This document shows, one piece after another, positions 1 to 8,242 of a stretch of DNA of 64,000 nucleotides. The stretch lies in contig NZ_VLLN01000015.1 of NCBI RefSeq assembly GCF_007830735.1, positions 1-64,000 on the forward strand, read 5' to 3'. How positions within the stretch are numbered: the first letter of the stretch is position 1; every line of letters starts with the position of its first letter. Both the position numbers and the translations under genes were made by a program. The notes below the pieces were generated by a model. It saw only the letters and a list, made by a program, of their open reading frames with translations, was not told the origin of the DNA and searched no databases. This DNA comes from Geobacter argillaceus (GTDB lineage Bacteria > Desulfobacterota > Desulfuromonadia > Geobacterales > DSM-12255).

Positions 1-276
1 ATACCGGCGGCATACGCATTGAGGTGTACCAGATGCTTGGGTAGTCTCATGAGCTTTCTCTTGAACGGCTTCTTCTGCTTCATCACTCCGGCCTCCGCAA
101 TAATGATCGGCAAGCCGGAAAGGGGAACTGTCGGATACGGCTCTCTTCTGAACGGGATAGCAGATGCTTCACCAATGACAAAATCGCCAGCTCCCGGACC
201 ATGCTAATCGACGGGCACAAGGCACCAGTGTTAAAGCGGCCTCCTCATCCCGGCTGCCAGAGGAACCGTAAATGAT
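1..276 (-). pseudogene. Degraded ORF fragment of unknown function
   Basis: On the minus strand, bases 202 to 1 form an open frame that runs off the window edge and reads like real protein (it contains GEASAIPFRREPYPTVPLSG). Just upstream in another frame, from about 276 to 192, is a second protein-like stretch (IIYGSSGSRDEEAALTLVPC). A stop lies directly before the first stretch in its own frame, so the two look like pieces of one gene broken by a frame change. It lies downstream of the VWA gene in the bss direction. I do not recognise the family. The alternative is that only the distal piece belongs to a gene starting at an unseen codon. Confidence 0.3.
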
Positions 277-472
277 CCATAGGAAAACAGCAAGTTACTC
301 TTTGACAAAGCGCTGCCTTGGCAGCGTGGAGTGCTAATCTGATTCTGAAGTGAGAGCGGTGGGGCTGGAGTGGATTTTGAGTTTTGAGATAGCCGGTCAA
401 TCACGACAACATCGGCTGACATGTCTAACGCTGCTGCCATGGCGCCTCCGACCAACCGACGGGGAATTAACC

Positions 473-2218
473 TCAATGCCTCAATTTGCTTGATGAGAGA
501 AGGTTTTTGAACAAGGGAGGGAACTGGTCGATACTCTGCACGAATTGAATAAGCTCTCCGTACTCTTCGCGAAGTGCCGTCTGATTCATCGGGTCGCACT
601 CCAGGCCGATGGTCAGGAGGTGTATCCTGTTGCGCCGGCAATAGCGTATGGCGTCGGCGACGCCACAGCCATAGTTGGAGGCGCCGTCGGTAAGATGAAT
701 GATAAAGGGGGTCCGTTGCCGCTGCCCCAGCGTCAGGGCGGTGGCAATGATCGCCTCACCGGAAGCGGTCCTCCCGTGCGGCATGACACTGTAGAATTTA
801 CCCTGCTGGTAAATTTCGGTTATCCGACAGGTATCCTTCCGTTCGTTGTAGGCGAGAAGTTTGGCCTGCGGATTGAAACTGAGAATGGCCGTAAAGAGTG
901 TCTGGTAGATCAGCTCTGTTTTCGCCCACTTGTTGGGTTCGGCCATGGAGCCGGTGCAGTCGACGAGGAGCACTATGTCGTTGTACAGTTCGTGGTGCGT
1001 CTTTTTGAGATTGAAGATGGAGCCGGTGGTCGGTGCCCGGTAGAGACGGGTGCGATCGATCTTCCCCGAAGCCAGACCGCGGCTGTAGGAAATGTTGCGC
1101 TGTGCAACCAGTTGAAGAACCGTTCGCAACTTGTAGAGCAATGAGTTGTCGATGTTTTTCTTTGCCGGCATGACGATGTCGTTCCCCTCGACGCGAACCA
1201 CCTCGCCGAAGTTGACCACGACCGATTTCACCTGTTCGGTGAAATCGATATGCCTTCTCTCCAGATTACTCTCGATCTCGTCAGCAAAACTGAGAAGAGT
1301 CGCCTTTACCCCCTCTTTATCCAGGTCTTCCCGAACCATCTCCTCATTGAAGTCAGCGGAGAGAAGAAAGGGATCCTTGCGGTCGGTCGGCCAGAATTTG
1401 ACCATTTCCAGCAGTTCGTTGAAGATCGAGGCATAACGCTCCAACCGGTATTCGCAGCGCTCGGTAACCGTCGGGAGCGCGGGGCAGGTGGTGATCAGAT
1501 CGGCCACAATGGAGTTGAGAAGTGCCATCGGTCCGGTATAGAACTGACCGGCTGTGGTCCTGCCGACCATGCCGACCACTGAGTGATCTTCGTACGGTCG
1601 TTTGAATGCCTCCTGGTCCGGATCTGTGGCTATGCGCCACCAGATATGGAGCAGTTCGGTGAACGAAGGTGGGTTGATGAAATGCTTTGCCGCCTTCTCG
1701 GTCTCCCATTCACGGGCCTTTGCCGCATAGAGGCCGAAAATGCTCCGGTTGGCGATGAGATCGACATAGACCTTCTCGGCGATCTCCAGATAGTGGGTGA
1801 ATTTGTATGCATAGATCGGGGGGAGATCGAATCTTGTCCGTGCCAGCTTCACAACATGGTCGGTCCATTCGGTCTTCAGATAGGCGCCTCTGACCGCGAT
1901 GCCGATGGCAATGTCGGCCCGGGAGGCCGGAATCGGATAGCGTCCCATGATCGGCGTCGGGTCAAGGGGTATGCTGTCAGCTTGGCCGGTCATCCCTTCC
2001 CATACGACCGATCCACTGTTCCTGCCGACCTGTGTGACCACTTTTCTGATACCGCGCAGCAGTTTTGCCAGCTCCAGCAGTTCAACGGGCGATTTGTCCC
2101 TGCGCCAGTACTCGGAATAGCCGGTTTCTCCGGAGATCAGGAACCGTTCACGGGCCCTGCCGCTCTGTTCGATGTTTCCTGACGGGATCATCGGTTCTCT
2201 CTGCTTCGCTGGTGCCAC
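473..2218 (-). CDS. VWA-domain protein, partner of the BssE AAA+ ATPase
   Basis: The product has 581 residues. The C-terminal third is a von Willebrand factor A domain whose metal-ion-dependent adhesion site reads VDCTGS near residue 419 (DxTxS, with Thr in place of the usual first Ser), followed by a second conserved patch HLTDGAS. The N-terminal part is helical and unassigned. The start overlaps the end of bssE by 31 bases, so the two are translationally coupled. MoxR-type AAA+ ATPases and VWA proteins commonly act together as metal-insertion or assembly chaperones. By position and family this one probably helps BssE mature or reactivate benzylsuccinate synthase; that role is inference. Confidence 0.8.
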   Translation of the reverse strand: MAPAKQREPMIPSGNIEQSGRARERFLISGETGYSEYWRRDKSPVELLELAKLLRGIRKVVTQVGRNSGSVVWEGMTGQADSIPLDPTPIMGRYPIPASRADIAIGIAVRGAYLKTEWTDHVVKLARTRFDLPPIYAYKFTHYLEIAEKVYVDLIANRSIFGLYAAKAREWETEKAAKHFINPPSFTELLHIWWRIATDPDQEAFKRPYEDHSVVGMVGRTTAGQFYTGPMALLNSIVADLITTCPALPTVTERCEYRLERYASIFNELLEMVKFWPTDRKDPFLLSADFNEEMVREDLDKEGVKATLLSFADEIESNLERRHIDFTEQVKSVVVNFGEVVRVEGNDIVMPAKKNIDNSLLYKLRTVLQLVAQRNISYSRGLASGKIDRTRLYRAPTTGSIFNLKKTHHELYNDIVLLVDCTGSMAEPNKWAKTELIYQTLFTAILSFNPQAKLLAYNERKDTCRITEIYQQGKFYSVMPHGRTASGEAIIATALTLGQRQRTPFIIHLTDGASNYGCGVADAIRYCRRNRIHLLTIGLECDPMNQTALREEYGELIQFVQSIDQFPPLFKNLLSSSKLRH

Positions 2219-3072
2219 GCATGATCAAAAAGGACGTATTCGTTGCTGACGGTCTCGCTGTATCCCTTGTTGACGTGCAGGCCTATGAGGACCGACTCCA
2301 GCGCTTCCTGGCTGGTCTGGAGACTGACGGCCAGGGCCTGCCTCAGGCTCGCCCCAACAGCCATCATGTCTCCGATCATGAGAGCGGTTCTTGTCGATAC
2401 GTCGATTCTGAGGTCAGAGTGGCCGCGCAGGTAGTTGAGGGAAGCCATGATGTCATCGGCCTGGCTAGCGGTAATGCCGGTTTTTTTTACCAGTACCTCT
2501 TTTTCCACCTCGTTTGGCAGGTAATCCATCAACAGGAAGTAGAAGCGGTCCCGCAGAGCTGCATCGAGAAGCTCGGTGCCGACGAAATCTTCACCTTCGT
2601 TCAGTGTGGCAAAGAATACGACCCCTTCAGCCACTTTGATATGCCCCAGCTCTTCAAGCCATACGTCCCTGCTGTCGGATAGAAGAGAAAACAGCATGTT
2701 CAGGGCCTTGGGATGCTCCGGTCGGTTGATCTCCTCAAGGTGGATCACGCTGTTGGGGGTCTGTATCGCCTCAGGGAACAGGAACTGCTTATACTTGGTT
2801 TCTCCGGCCTCCAGGGCGTATTCGCCGAACAGCTGGCCTGGCTCTGAAAGTATTCCCACTTGAAATGTGGACAGGGGTTTCCGGTAGATCGCGGCATATT
2901 GCCTGACCAACGACGACTTTCCGCATCCCTGTCGGCCAGAGATCAGCACGTTTACCGGCTTGTTTTTCGACAACAGGTGGATTTTTTCGAAAATGTCAGC
3001 CAGGTCACTGCTTACATAGAAATAGGGATCTTCCCGGGGTACTGACAGGTTATCGTGTTTGGTGGCTGACAT
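2188..3072 (-). CDS. bssE: BssE, MoxR-type AAA+ ATPase of the benzylsuccinate synthase cluster
   Basis: The product has 294 residues from the ATG at 3072 (MSATKHDN). That ATG is preceded by ACGAGGT; the open frame extends further upstream, but that part is not protein-like and runs through a hairpin. Walker A is GRQGCGKSS near residue 50, Walker B is IHLEEINRP, and a sensor-like ATLNEG follows. This is the MoxR/CbbQ type of AAA+ ATPase. BssE proteins in toluene degraders are thought to be chaperones for benzylsuccinate synthase, possibly unfolding or reactivating the glycyl-radical enzyme. It is followed directly by the overlapping VWA gene. Confidence 0.87.
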   Translation of the reverse strand: MSATKHDNLSVPREDPYFYVSSDLADIFEKIHLLSKNKPVNVLISGRQGCGKSSLVRQYAAIYRKPLSTFQVGILSEPGQLFGEYALEAGETKYKQFLFPEAIQTPNSVIHLEEINRPEHPKALNMLFSLLSDSRDVWLEELGHIKVAEGVVFFATLNEGEDFVGTELLDAALRDRFYFLLMDYLPNEVEKEVLVKKTGITASQADDIMASLNYLRGHSDLRIDVSTRTALMIGDMMAVGASLRQALAVSLQTSQEALESVLIGLHVNKGYSETVSNEYVLFDHAWHQRSRENR

Positions 3073-3095
3073 AGCATGAAACCTCGTGGTGGTCT

Positions 3096-3151
3096 GGGGG
3101 GTAGGAGGGAGGCGCCTTGACACCGCAGGACCGGCTCCCTCCTGATCCCCC
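3096..3151 (-). other. Intercistronic hairpin between bssB and bssE
   Basis: AGGAGGGAG at 3103-3111 pairs perfectly with CTCCCTCCT at 3135-3143. An outer GGGGG (3096-3100) can pair with CCCCC (3147-3151). The loop is 23 bases. No U-tract follows on the minus strand, so this is more likely an mRNA stability or processing element than a terminator. It lies in the 142-base gap between bssB and bssE. Confidence 0.55.
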
Positions 3152-3214
3152 TGTAGCGGGATGTTCCGAAATCTGGCTCGGTGGCCTTGAGGACAGACTG
3201 TTATGCCTGCTTCC

Positions 3215-3454
3215 TTAGACATGCTCCCGGAAGCTGAGCTTTCCTTCCTCATGTTTGCCGCAGGTCTTATTGTAGACATCGCTCACCCATCTTTTCCACA
3301 CCCCCCCCATCTGGGTGCGGTTCACCGTGCACTGTCCCTTGACCGGATTGGTGGGGTCGGCTATCTGCCATTTGCAGGTGATACACGGCTTGCCGGTGCC
3401 TGTCTCTTCATGCATCATCATTTTTGGACTGCTGTTTTGTGCGGTAGCTGACAT
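3215..3454 (-). CDS. bssB: BssB, small beta subunit of benzylsuccinate synthase
   Basis: The product has 79 residues, starting at the ATG at 3454 (MSATAQNSS) because CAGGAGATCCAC sits directly in front of it. An 11-codon upstream extension would run through a hairpin. It contains CITCKW, QCTV and TCGKH, giving four cysteines of the kind that bind the single [4Fe-4S] cluster of the Bss small subunits. It lies between bssA and bssE as in known bssDCABE operons, and is thought to stabilise the alpha subunit and control access to its active site. The start shares MSAT with BssE, probably by chance. Confidence 0.88.
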   Translation of the reverse strand: MSATAQNSSPKMMMHEETGTGKPCITCKWQIADPTNPVKGQCTVNRTQMGGVWKRWVSDVYNKTCGKHEEGKLSFREHV

Positions 3455-3472
3455 GTGGATCTCCTGTCGTGA

Positions 3473-3517
3473 TGTCGGCAGGTTCACTTCGGCGCACCAT
3501 TGGTGAACCTGCCGACA
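3473..3517 (-). other. 15-bp perfect hairpin between bssA and bssB
   Basis: TGTCGGCAGGTTCAC at 3473-3487 is the exact reverse complement of GTGAACCTGCCGACA at 3503-3517, with a 15-base loop. It starts 11 bases after the bssA stop and ends just before the bssB ribosome binding site. No U-run follows on the coding strand. It could protect the bssA 3' end or set the ratio of bssA to bssB message. Confidence 0.7.
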
Positions 3518-3527
3518 TGGTTCGAGT

Positions 3528-6119
3528 TTATTGGAGCGGAGAGTTCAGGAATTCATAATCATCGGCCCCGAAGTACTGCTCGTTCCTGGCGATAATGGTG
3601 TTCTGGCCATAGGTCGGGATATCCACGAAACGGGCGCTGAACCCCGAAACCCTGACGATGAGATCCTGATGTTTTTCCGGCTCTTTCTGGGCGGCCTTCA
3701 TCTCTGCAGTGCTCACGCAGTTGAACTGCACATGGGCGATATGGAGCTGCTCCCAGGTGTCCATGTAGGATTTCCAGATGTTGAACCCATGGACACTGCG
3801 CATCATCGGGACGTTGAGCCGTTGGTTGAGCAGGTTGGTCTTCTGGTTCTTCTGGATCTTGGCAACTGACTTCAGGACAGCGGTCGGCCCTTTCTTGTCT
3901 GACCCCATGTAGGGTGAGATGCCGCCGTCGTCAGCCGCATCGCCGCCGAAGCGTCCGTCCGGGGTGGGCCCGGTACGGGTGCCGACCTCCATGTAGAGGC
4001 CAACGGCCTGGCCGACCGGGAGGACCGGCCCGCCGGAGAAATTCGTGACCTTGGCCAGCTCCCCGCCGAGGATGTTCTCGTAGAAATCCTGGATGATGGG
4101 GTCGGCGTAGGGGTCGTCATTGCCCCACTTGGGTGCATTCAGGAACTCCTGGCGCATCGCCTCATGTCCTTCCCAGTTGGCATGGAGTGCATCCAGGAGC
4201 TGCTGCATGGTGTACTTCTTCTCGTCGTAGATCAGCTTCTTGATGGCGACCAGGGAGTTGGCGGCCACCACGGTGGTGATCGGGTTGTGCCAGCCGTTGG
4301 GCTGCTCTGAAAGTTGTACCGAGTCGATCCCCAACTCCATGCAGCCGTCGTCGATGGCGGAGACAAACGGCATCTGCATCACCTGGCACTCGAAATGGCG
4401 CATGACGTCCTTGGCACGGATGACCAGGCTGCAGACGTAGGCGTACTGTTTGCGGAAGGCTTCCACCAGGTCCTCGAACGTCTTGAATTCCGAGGCCTTT
4501 CCGGTCTTGGGACCGAGCTGCATGTCGGAGTAGGACCAGTCATACCCGTCGTTGAGGGCGATCTCCAGCAGTTTGGCCGGGAACATCGCGCTCCCCCCTT
4601 CGGATCTCGTCTTCTGCGTCTTCCTTCTGCCGCATACCCCCGGCGACATGCAGAGCACGTTGGCCCAGCGGTGCGCCTCGTCGTCGGTGACACCGTTGCT
4701 GTTCTGGCTGAACTTGCTGAAGAACTTCATCTGATCGACGCCGATCCGGTTGTGCATGATGGAGGGATAGCCGAGACCGTCCCGGACGCACTCGAACACC
4801 AGTCGCTTGGTTTTGACCCGGCCCACCGGATCCCATCTGAAGACAATGGACGGCTCGGTGGTGCGGATATTGCGGGCCGCCTCCAGGATGGCGTCGGTCA
4901 TGTCGCTGCAGGCATCAACATAACCGGGCTTGGTGCCCCCCAGAGTCAGGATGAACAGGTCGTTGGAACCGGGGAAAATTTCCCGGTAGGCGCGGGATTT
5001 GCCGGCGCCGTGCTCGGAGATTTTGAGCCGTTCGCACTCCACCAGTTCGACGACATCCTTGTGGGTCATGGGCTGGAAGGACTTGTCTCTTACGCTCATA
5101 TTATAATACGGCTCCAGCAGTTCATCCTCTTTCTGGGCAAAGCCGCTGGCATAGCGGTCGAGCGCATGACAGATCAGGAAGGCGAACCACTTGGACTGGA
5201 AGGCGTCCTTGATCCCCTTGCACGGCTCGGCGGGTACGCGGTGGCAGATCTCCGAGATCTCCAGCAGTTCTTCTTTGCGGGCTGGATTGGTTTCGAAGTT
5301 CTCCGCCACGATCTTGGCCAATCGGGCGTGACGGCGGGCCCAGTTGATGACCGCTTCACAGGAAATGATCATTGCCTTCCAGAGGTCGATCTTGGGGATC
5401 CAGTCAAGCTGCTTGGTGCCATCCCACGGTGTCTTCTCCATCTCTGCCTGCGCATGGGCGATCTTTTTCCTGGCCATTTCAATCCGCTTCAAGAGGCCAT
5501 CTTCCAGCACCGTCTCGTAGGGTGGCACGATGCTGTTGTAGCCGGAGGCGAACATGGGGCCTTCCATGGTGCTGACCTGGTACATCCTCGTCAGGTCTAT
5601 CGGATCGAAGTAGGGCTCGCACTTGGCCTGGATACTGAAAGGCTTCCAGTAGTTGAGGATTTCCTGGGCCTCTTCCTTGGGCTGCGGAGCATAGTCGGTC
5701 ATCAGGTAGTCCTGCACCGCCATGTAGGCGAGTTCCGGATAGAGCGGAAACATTTCCGGATCTTCCGCATGGTAGCCGATGATCAATTCGTCGTCCTGGA
5801 GCACCAGGGTCGAGTTGTCGAGAAGATGAGCCAGCCCCAGCGCCCGGCGGATTACTTCCGGCTTGCCGGCAGTGGCCTTGTGGGACTCGGTAACCAGGCG
5901 CATCCTTTCGATGCCGGCCCGCACTTCCTTGTCGATGAATTCACCGGCAGAGGCATGCTTCCAGCGGCATCTCGCCTTGAGTCTCTTGGTTCTCTCCGTG
6001 GTCGGCTTGCAGAGGTTTTCGTGCAGCATCTCGTCCGGAACGTTCAGCTCCTCCGGATTTTCCAGCGGGAAATCAATGACCTTGTTTCTGTACTTAATCG
6101 ATTGAGCTACCGTCGCCAT
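3528..6119 (-). CDS. bssA: BssA, catalytic alpha subunit of benzylsuccinate synthase (glycyl radical enzyme)
   Basis: The product has 863 residues, close to the roughly 860-865 of known BssA. The start is the ATG at 6119 (MATVAQSIK) behind AGGGAGATACATT. The C-terminal glycyl-radical signature RVSGFSARFVDI places the radical glycine near residue 826, and the thiyl cysteine lies at about residue 496 in SPGVCGRR. The enzyme adds toluene to fumarate to form (R)-benzylsuccinate, the first step of anaerobic toluene degradation. It is encoded with BssD, BssB and BssC. Related alkylsuccinate synthases share the fold, but the small-subunit set and the motif context fit BssA best. Confidence 0.95.
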   Translation of the reverse strand: MATVAQSIKYRNKVIDFPLENPEELNVPDEMLHENLCKPTTERTKRLKARCRWKHASAGEFIDKEVRAGIERMRLVTESHKATAGKPEVIRRALGLAHLLDNSTLVLQDDELIIGYHAEDPEMFPLYPELAYMAVQDYLMTDYAPQPKEEAQEILNYWKPFSIQAKCEPYFDPIDLTRMYQVSTMEGPMFASGYNSIVPPYETVLEDGLLKRIEMARKKIAHAQAEMEKTPWDGTKQLDWIPKIDLWKAMIISCEAVINWARRHARLAKIVAENFETNPARKEELLEISEICHRVPAEPCKGIKDAFQSKWFAFLICHALDRYASGFAQKEDELLEPYYNMSVRDKSFQPMTHKDVVELVECERLKISEHGAGKSRAYREIFPGSNDLFILTLGGTKPGYVDACSDMTDAILEAARNIRTTEPSIVFRWDPVGRVKTKRLVFECVRDGLGYPSIMHNRIGVDQMKFFSKFSQNSNGVTDDEAHRWANVLCMSPGVCGRRKTQKTRSEGGSAMFPAKLLEIALNDGYDWSYSDMQLGPKTGKASEFKTFEDLVEAFRKQYAYVCSLVIRAKDVMRHFECQVMQMPFVSAIDDGCMELGIDSVQLSEQPNGWHNPITTVVAANSLVAIKKLIYDEKKYTMQQLLDALHANWEGHEAMRQEFLNAPKWGNDDPYADPIIQDFYENILGGELAKVTNFSGGPVLPVGQAVGLYMEVGTRTGPTPDGRFGGDAADDGGISPYMGSDKKGPTAVLKSVAKIQKNQKTNLLNQRLNVPMMRSVHGFNIWKSYMDTWEQLHIAHVQFNCVSTAEMKAAQKEPEKHQDLIVRVSGFSARFVDIPTYGQNTIIARNEQYFGADDYEFLNSPLQ

Positions 6120-6138
6120 AATGTATCTCCCTTTGGGA

Positions 6139-6315
6139 TTATTTGGACTTCTTGAACGTCGGGCACGAAGGGGTGGCATTCAGTGTCGGTTTGGAAAGCC
6201 AGTACTTCCCCTTGGCATCTTCCTTCTGGGTAACGCAATCACCTTTTCCGGGCTTGTAATCACCTGCATTTTCAGGAACGGCAAAATAGAATGAGCAATC
6301 TTTACATGTGGCCAT
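6139..6315 (-). CDS. bssC: BssC, small gamma subunit of benzylsuccinate synthase
   Basis: This is a 58-residue protein from ATG 6315 to TAA 6139, preceded by AAAGGAGATACAAG. It begins MATCKDCSFYF and has four cysteines (positions 4, 7, about 27 and about 51), as expected of the [4Fe-4S]-binding gamma subunit, which in known BssC is about 57-60 residues. It sits between bssD and bssA as in Thauera and Geobacter. In structures of the enzyme, BssC binds near the alpha-subunit surface and is needed for solubility and activity. The gene is short enough to be missed by length-filtered gene calling. Confidence 0.88.
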   Translation of the reverse strand: MATCKDCSFYFAVPENAGDYKPGKGDCVTQKEDAKGKYWLSKPTLNATPSCPTFKKSK

Positions 6316-6377
6316 CTTGTATCTCCTTTAGTAGGTGTGACAAACATCCTGAAACCGTGGAAATTCGATAATATTTG

Positions 6378-7430
6378 TTACCGCCGAGTTGCGATCACCC
6401 CCTTCCGTCGTAACAAACTCGCCGGGTGTGGCAAAATTTCACGGACGGGTTTCGAGATCTCATCAATGTTCAACGTGTCTGTTTGCGAAATGGTTCCAAC
6501 CATGCCGCCGATGGTAACTTCGCGAATACCCCTCTGCCTCAGGGCATTGGTCAGGGGGATAAGCTGACGGCTGGGAAGGTCAGGGATTCCCAGGTAGCTG
6601 TAGCGACGCCCCAATTGTGCGTACTTGCCCGTTGCATATGAGTGATAGGGGAGCAGGTCGACCCCGGTCAGATGACCGGCAAATCGTCCCAGATACTTCG
6701 CGTATGATTCGAAATCATAGAGGGAGTCATTGAAGCCAGGAATGATTGGCAGATGGATACGTACTGCTGCCCCGGAGTGGATGAGCCGTTCCAGATTTGC
6801 CAGGACTCTCCGCAGGGAGCCACCGATAACGTGTGTATATTTGGCCGGATCCAGCGACTTGATGTCGACAATGAACAGATCGACGCATTCCAATAACGGC
6901 ACAATACTGTCCCACTTTGCAGACAGACATGTTTCAATTGCCACGTTGATGTTCTCTCTGGTGTTTAAAATGCGAGCCAGCTCAAGGGTAAATGCAGGAT
7001 ACATGAGCGGCTCGCCACCGCTTATCGTGACCCCGCCCCCGCTGTTAGCATAAAACATCCGGTCTGATACCGCTTCCTCTATGATACTGCTCATATCTAT
7101 CGATTTACCTACTGCTTCACGTGCACCAAACCGGCATGATGACACACACTCCAGGCACAGAGTACACTCACTTCTATCATTACTTACAGGTTCACTCTGA
7201 TTCATGGTCTGAGAATGTCTGTAGTTGCTGGATTGACAATTATGACTGCATTTTCCACATGCTGTGCACTTGTTAGCGTGGAAATAAAACTCGCGCTTCA
7301 TGTTGATATTTTCTGGATTATGACACCAAGGACAGTGCAGAGGGCATCCCTTGACAAAGATGGTTGTTCTTATTCCAGGTCCATCCTGCAAGCTGAATCT
7401 CTGAATTTCTGTAATAAGGGGAGTGATCAT
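6378..7430 (-). CDS. bssD: BssD, radical SAM activating enzyme for benzylsuccinate synthase
   Basis: The product has 350 residues, starting at ATG 7430 (MITPLITEIQ) behind AGAGGAGACACGA; an in-frame ATG at 7517 lacks such a site. The radical SAM cysteines are C29, C33 and C36 (CPLHCPWC). Two ferredoxin-like clusters follow (CTACGKCSHNC and CTLCLECVSSC), then the glycine-rich SAM-binding motif GGGVTISGGEP. It installs the glycyl radical on BssA. It is the first gene of the minus-strand operon, and its leader carries a sigma-54 type promoter about 145 bases upstream. Confidence 0.93.
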   Translation of the reverse strand: MITPLITEIQRFSLQDGPGIRTTIFVKGCPLHCPWCHNPENINMKREFYFHANKCTACGKCSHNCQSSNYRHSQTMNQSEPVSNDRSECTLCLECVSSCRFGAREAVGKSIDMSSIIEEAVSDRMFYANSGGGVTISGGEPLMYPAFTLELARILNTRENINVAIETCLSAKWDSIVPLLECVDLFIVDIKSLDPAKYTHVIGGSLRRVLANLERLIHSGAAVRIHLPIIPGFNDSLYDFESYAKYLGRFAGHLTGVDLLPYHSYATGKYAQLGRRYSYLGIPDLPSRQLIPLTNALRQRGIREVTIGGMVGTISQTDTLNIDEISKPVREILPHPASLLRRKGVIATRR

Positions 7431-7583
7431 TCGTGTCTCCTCTGGTAAATTGCTTGTTTGTAGTAGCTGATACTTGCTGGCGCTACTGGTGCGGTACTTT
7501 TGGTGGTCAACCATCAAGCTACAGACTCAAACAAGCTTAGTGTCATGTTCGCAACTCAGAAGATTGTCATCTTGTGGCCTAAA

Positions 7584-7599
7584 AGCATTTGACATGCCA
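7584..7599 (-). promoter_or_regulatory. Predicted sigma-54 promoter of the bss operon
   Basis: On the minus strand the site reads TGGCATGTCAAATGCT. The invariant GG (-24) and GC (-12) have exactly the spacing of the consensus TGGCAC-N5-TTGC. The expected transcript start is about 7573, giving a leader of about 143 bases before the bssD ATG. The divergent gene encodes a sigma-54 enhancer-binding protein, which supports the call. Confidence 0.65.
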
Positions 7600-7868
7600 A
7601 ACAATGTTTTTAAAAATTGCATAGCAGGCATTGCGTTAGTCGTAATAATATGGCAAGACATGAATGTGCCCTGTAATTTCATTATGATATGCTGATATTG
7701 TTGGTAGGTTGTGTGGGAATACTGTTATTTTGCCATGCATTTTGTGGATGGCTGGTCAGGTGCGTATCGTTATGGGGACGAGGTGATCTGTGGTATGTAA
7801 TAGGCTGATAATGTAGGCTTTAATGCATTATTGAGAGAAGCTTTCACAACCAGATAAAGCGATTAGCG

Positions 7869-7882
7869 TTAGCAATTGCCAA
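7869..7882. promoter_or_regulatory. Candidate upstream activator site (CAATTG core)
   Basis: TTAGCAATTGCCAA is an imperfect palindrome around CAATTG, the core of the XylR/DmpR activator site TTGA-N-CAATTG-N-TCAA. It lies about 300 bases upstream of the predicted bss transcript start. A second CAATTG core is at 8131-8136, just upstream of the regulator gene. Both half-sites are weaker than the consensus. The rest of the 812-base gap (7431-8242) is AT-rich, and I see no gene in it. Confidence 0.35.
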
Positions 7883-8242
7883 TAAACCTGGGTTTTATTA
7901 AATTCTAAATCTGATCATTCCTGGCCAGATCTTTTACCAAATAATGAAATATTTGTATTGATGCCAAGCGAAAAGTGTGGAGTGAATGCCCATATGAATC
8001 ACACATAATCGCGTGCCCACGTCACCCTTAACACACTTGCTAAGAGTGTAACGCCCTGTATTTTGGTGAATAACCAGGGGGTATGTACGGTTTTCCGGGG
8101 ACGGACATGTTGAGAGTAATTATTGTTTTGCAATTGATAGAAATGAGATAGTATGTTAAAACATTGTTTATTTGCGGCTTTTTGGATTGGTACTGGTAGT
8201 GAAACAGACTGTCGGCTGGTCATATTGAAAAAGGGCATTACG

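Noticed and set aside
4314-6155. A 613-codon plus-strand ORF opposite bssA
   Set aside because: It is the mirror of a high-GC gene. BssA on the other strand has all catalytic motifs, and this ORF shows no recognisable domain.
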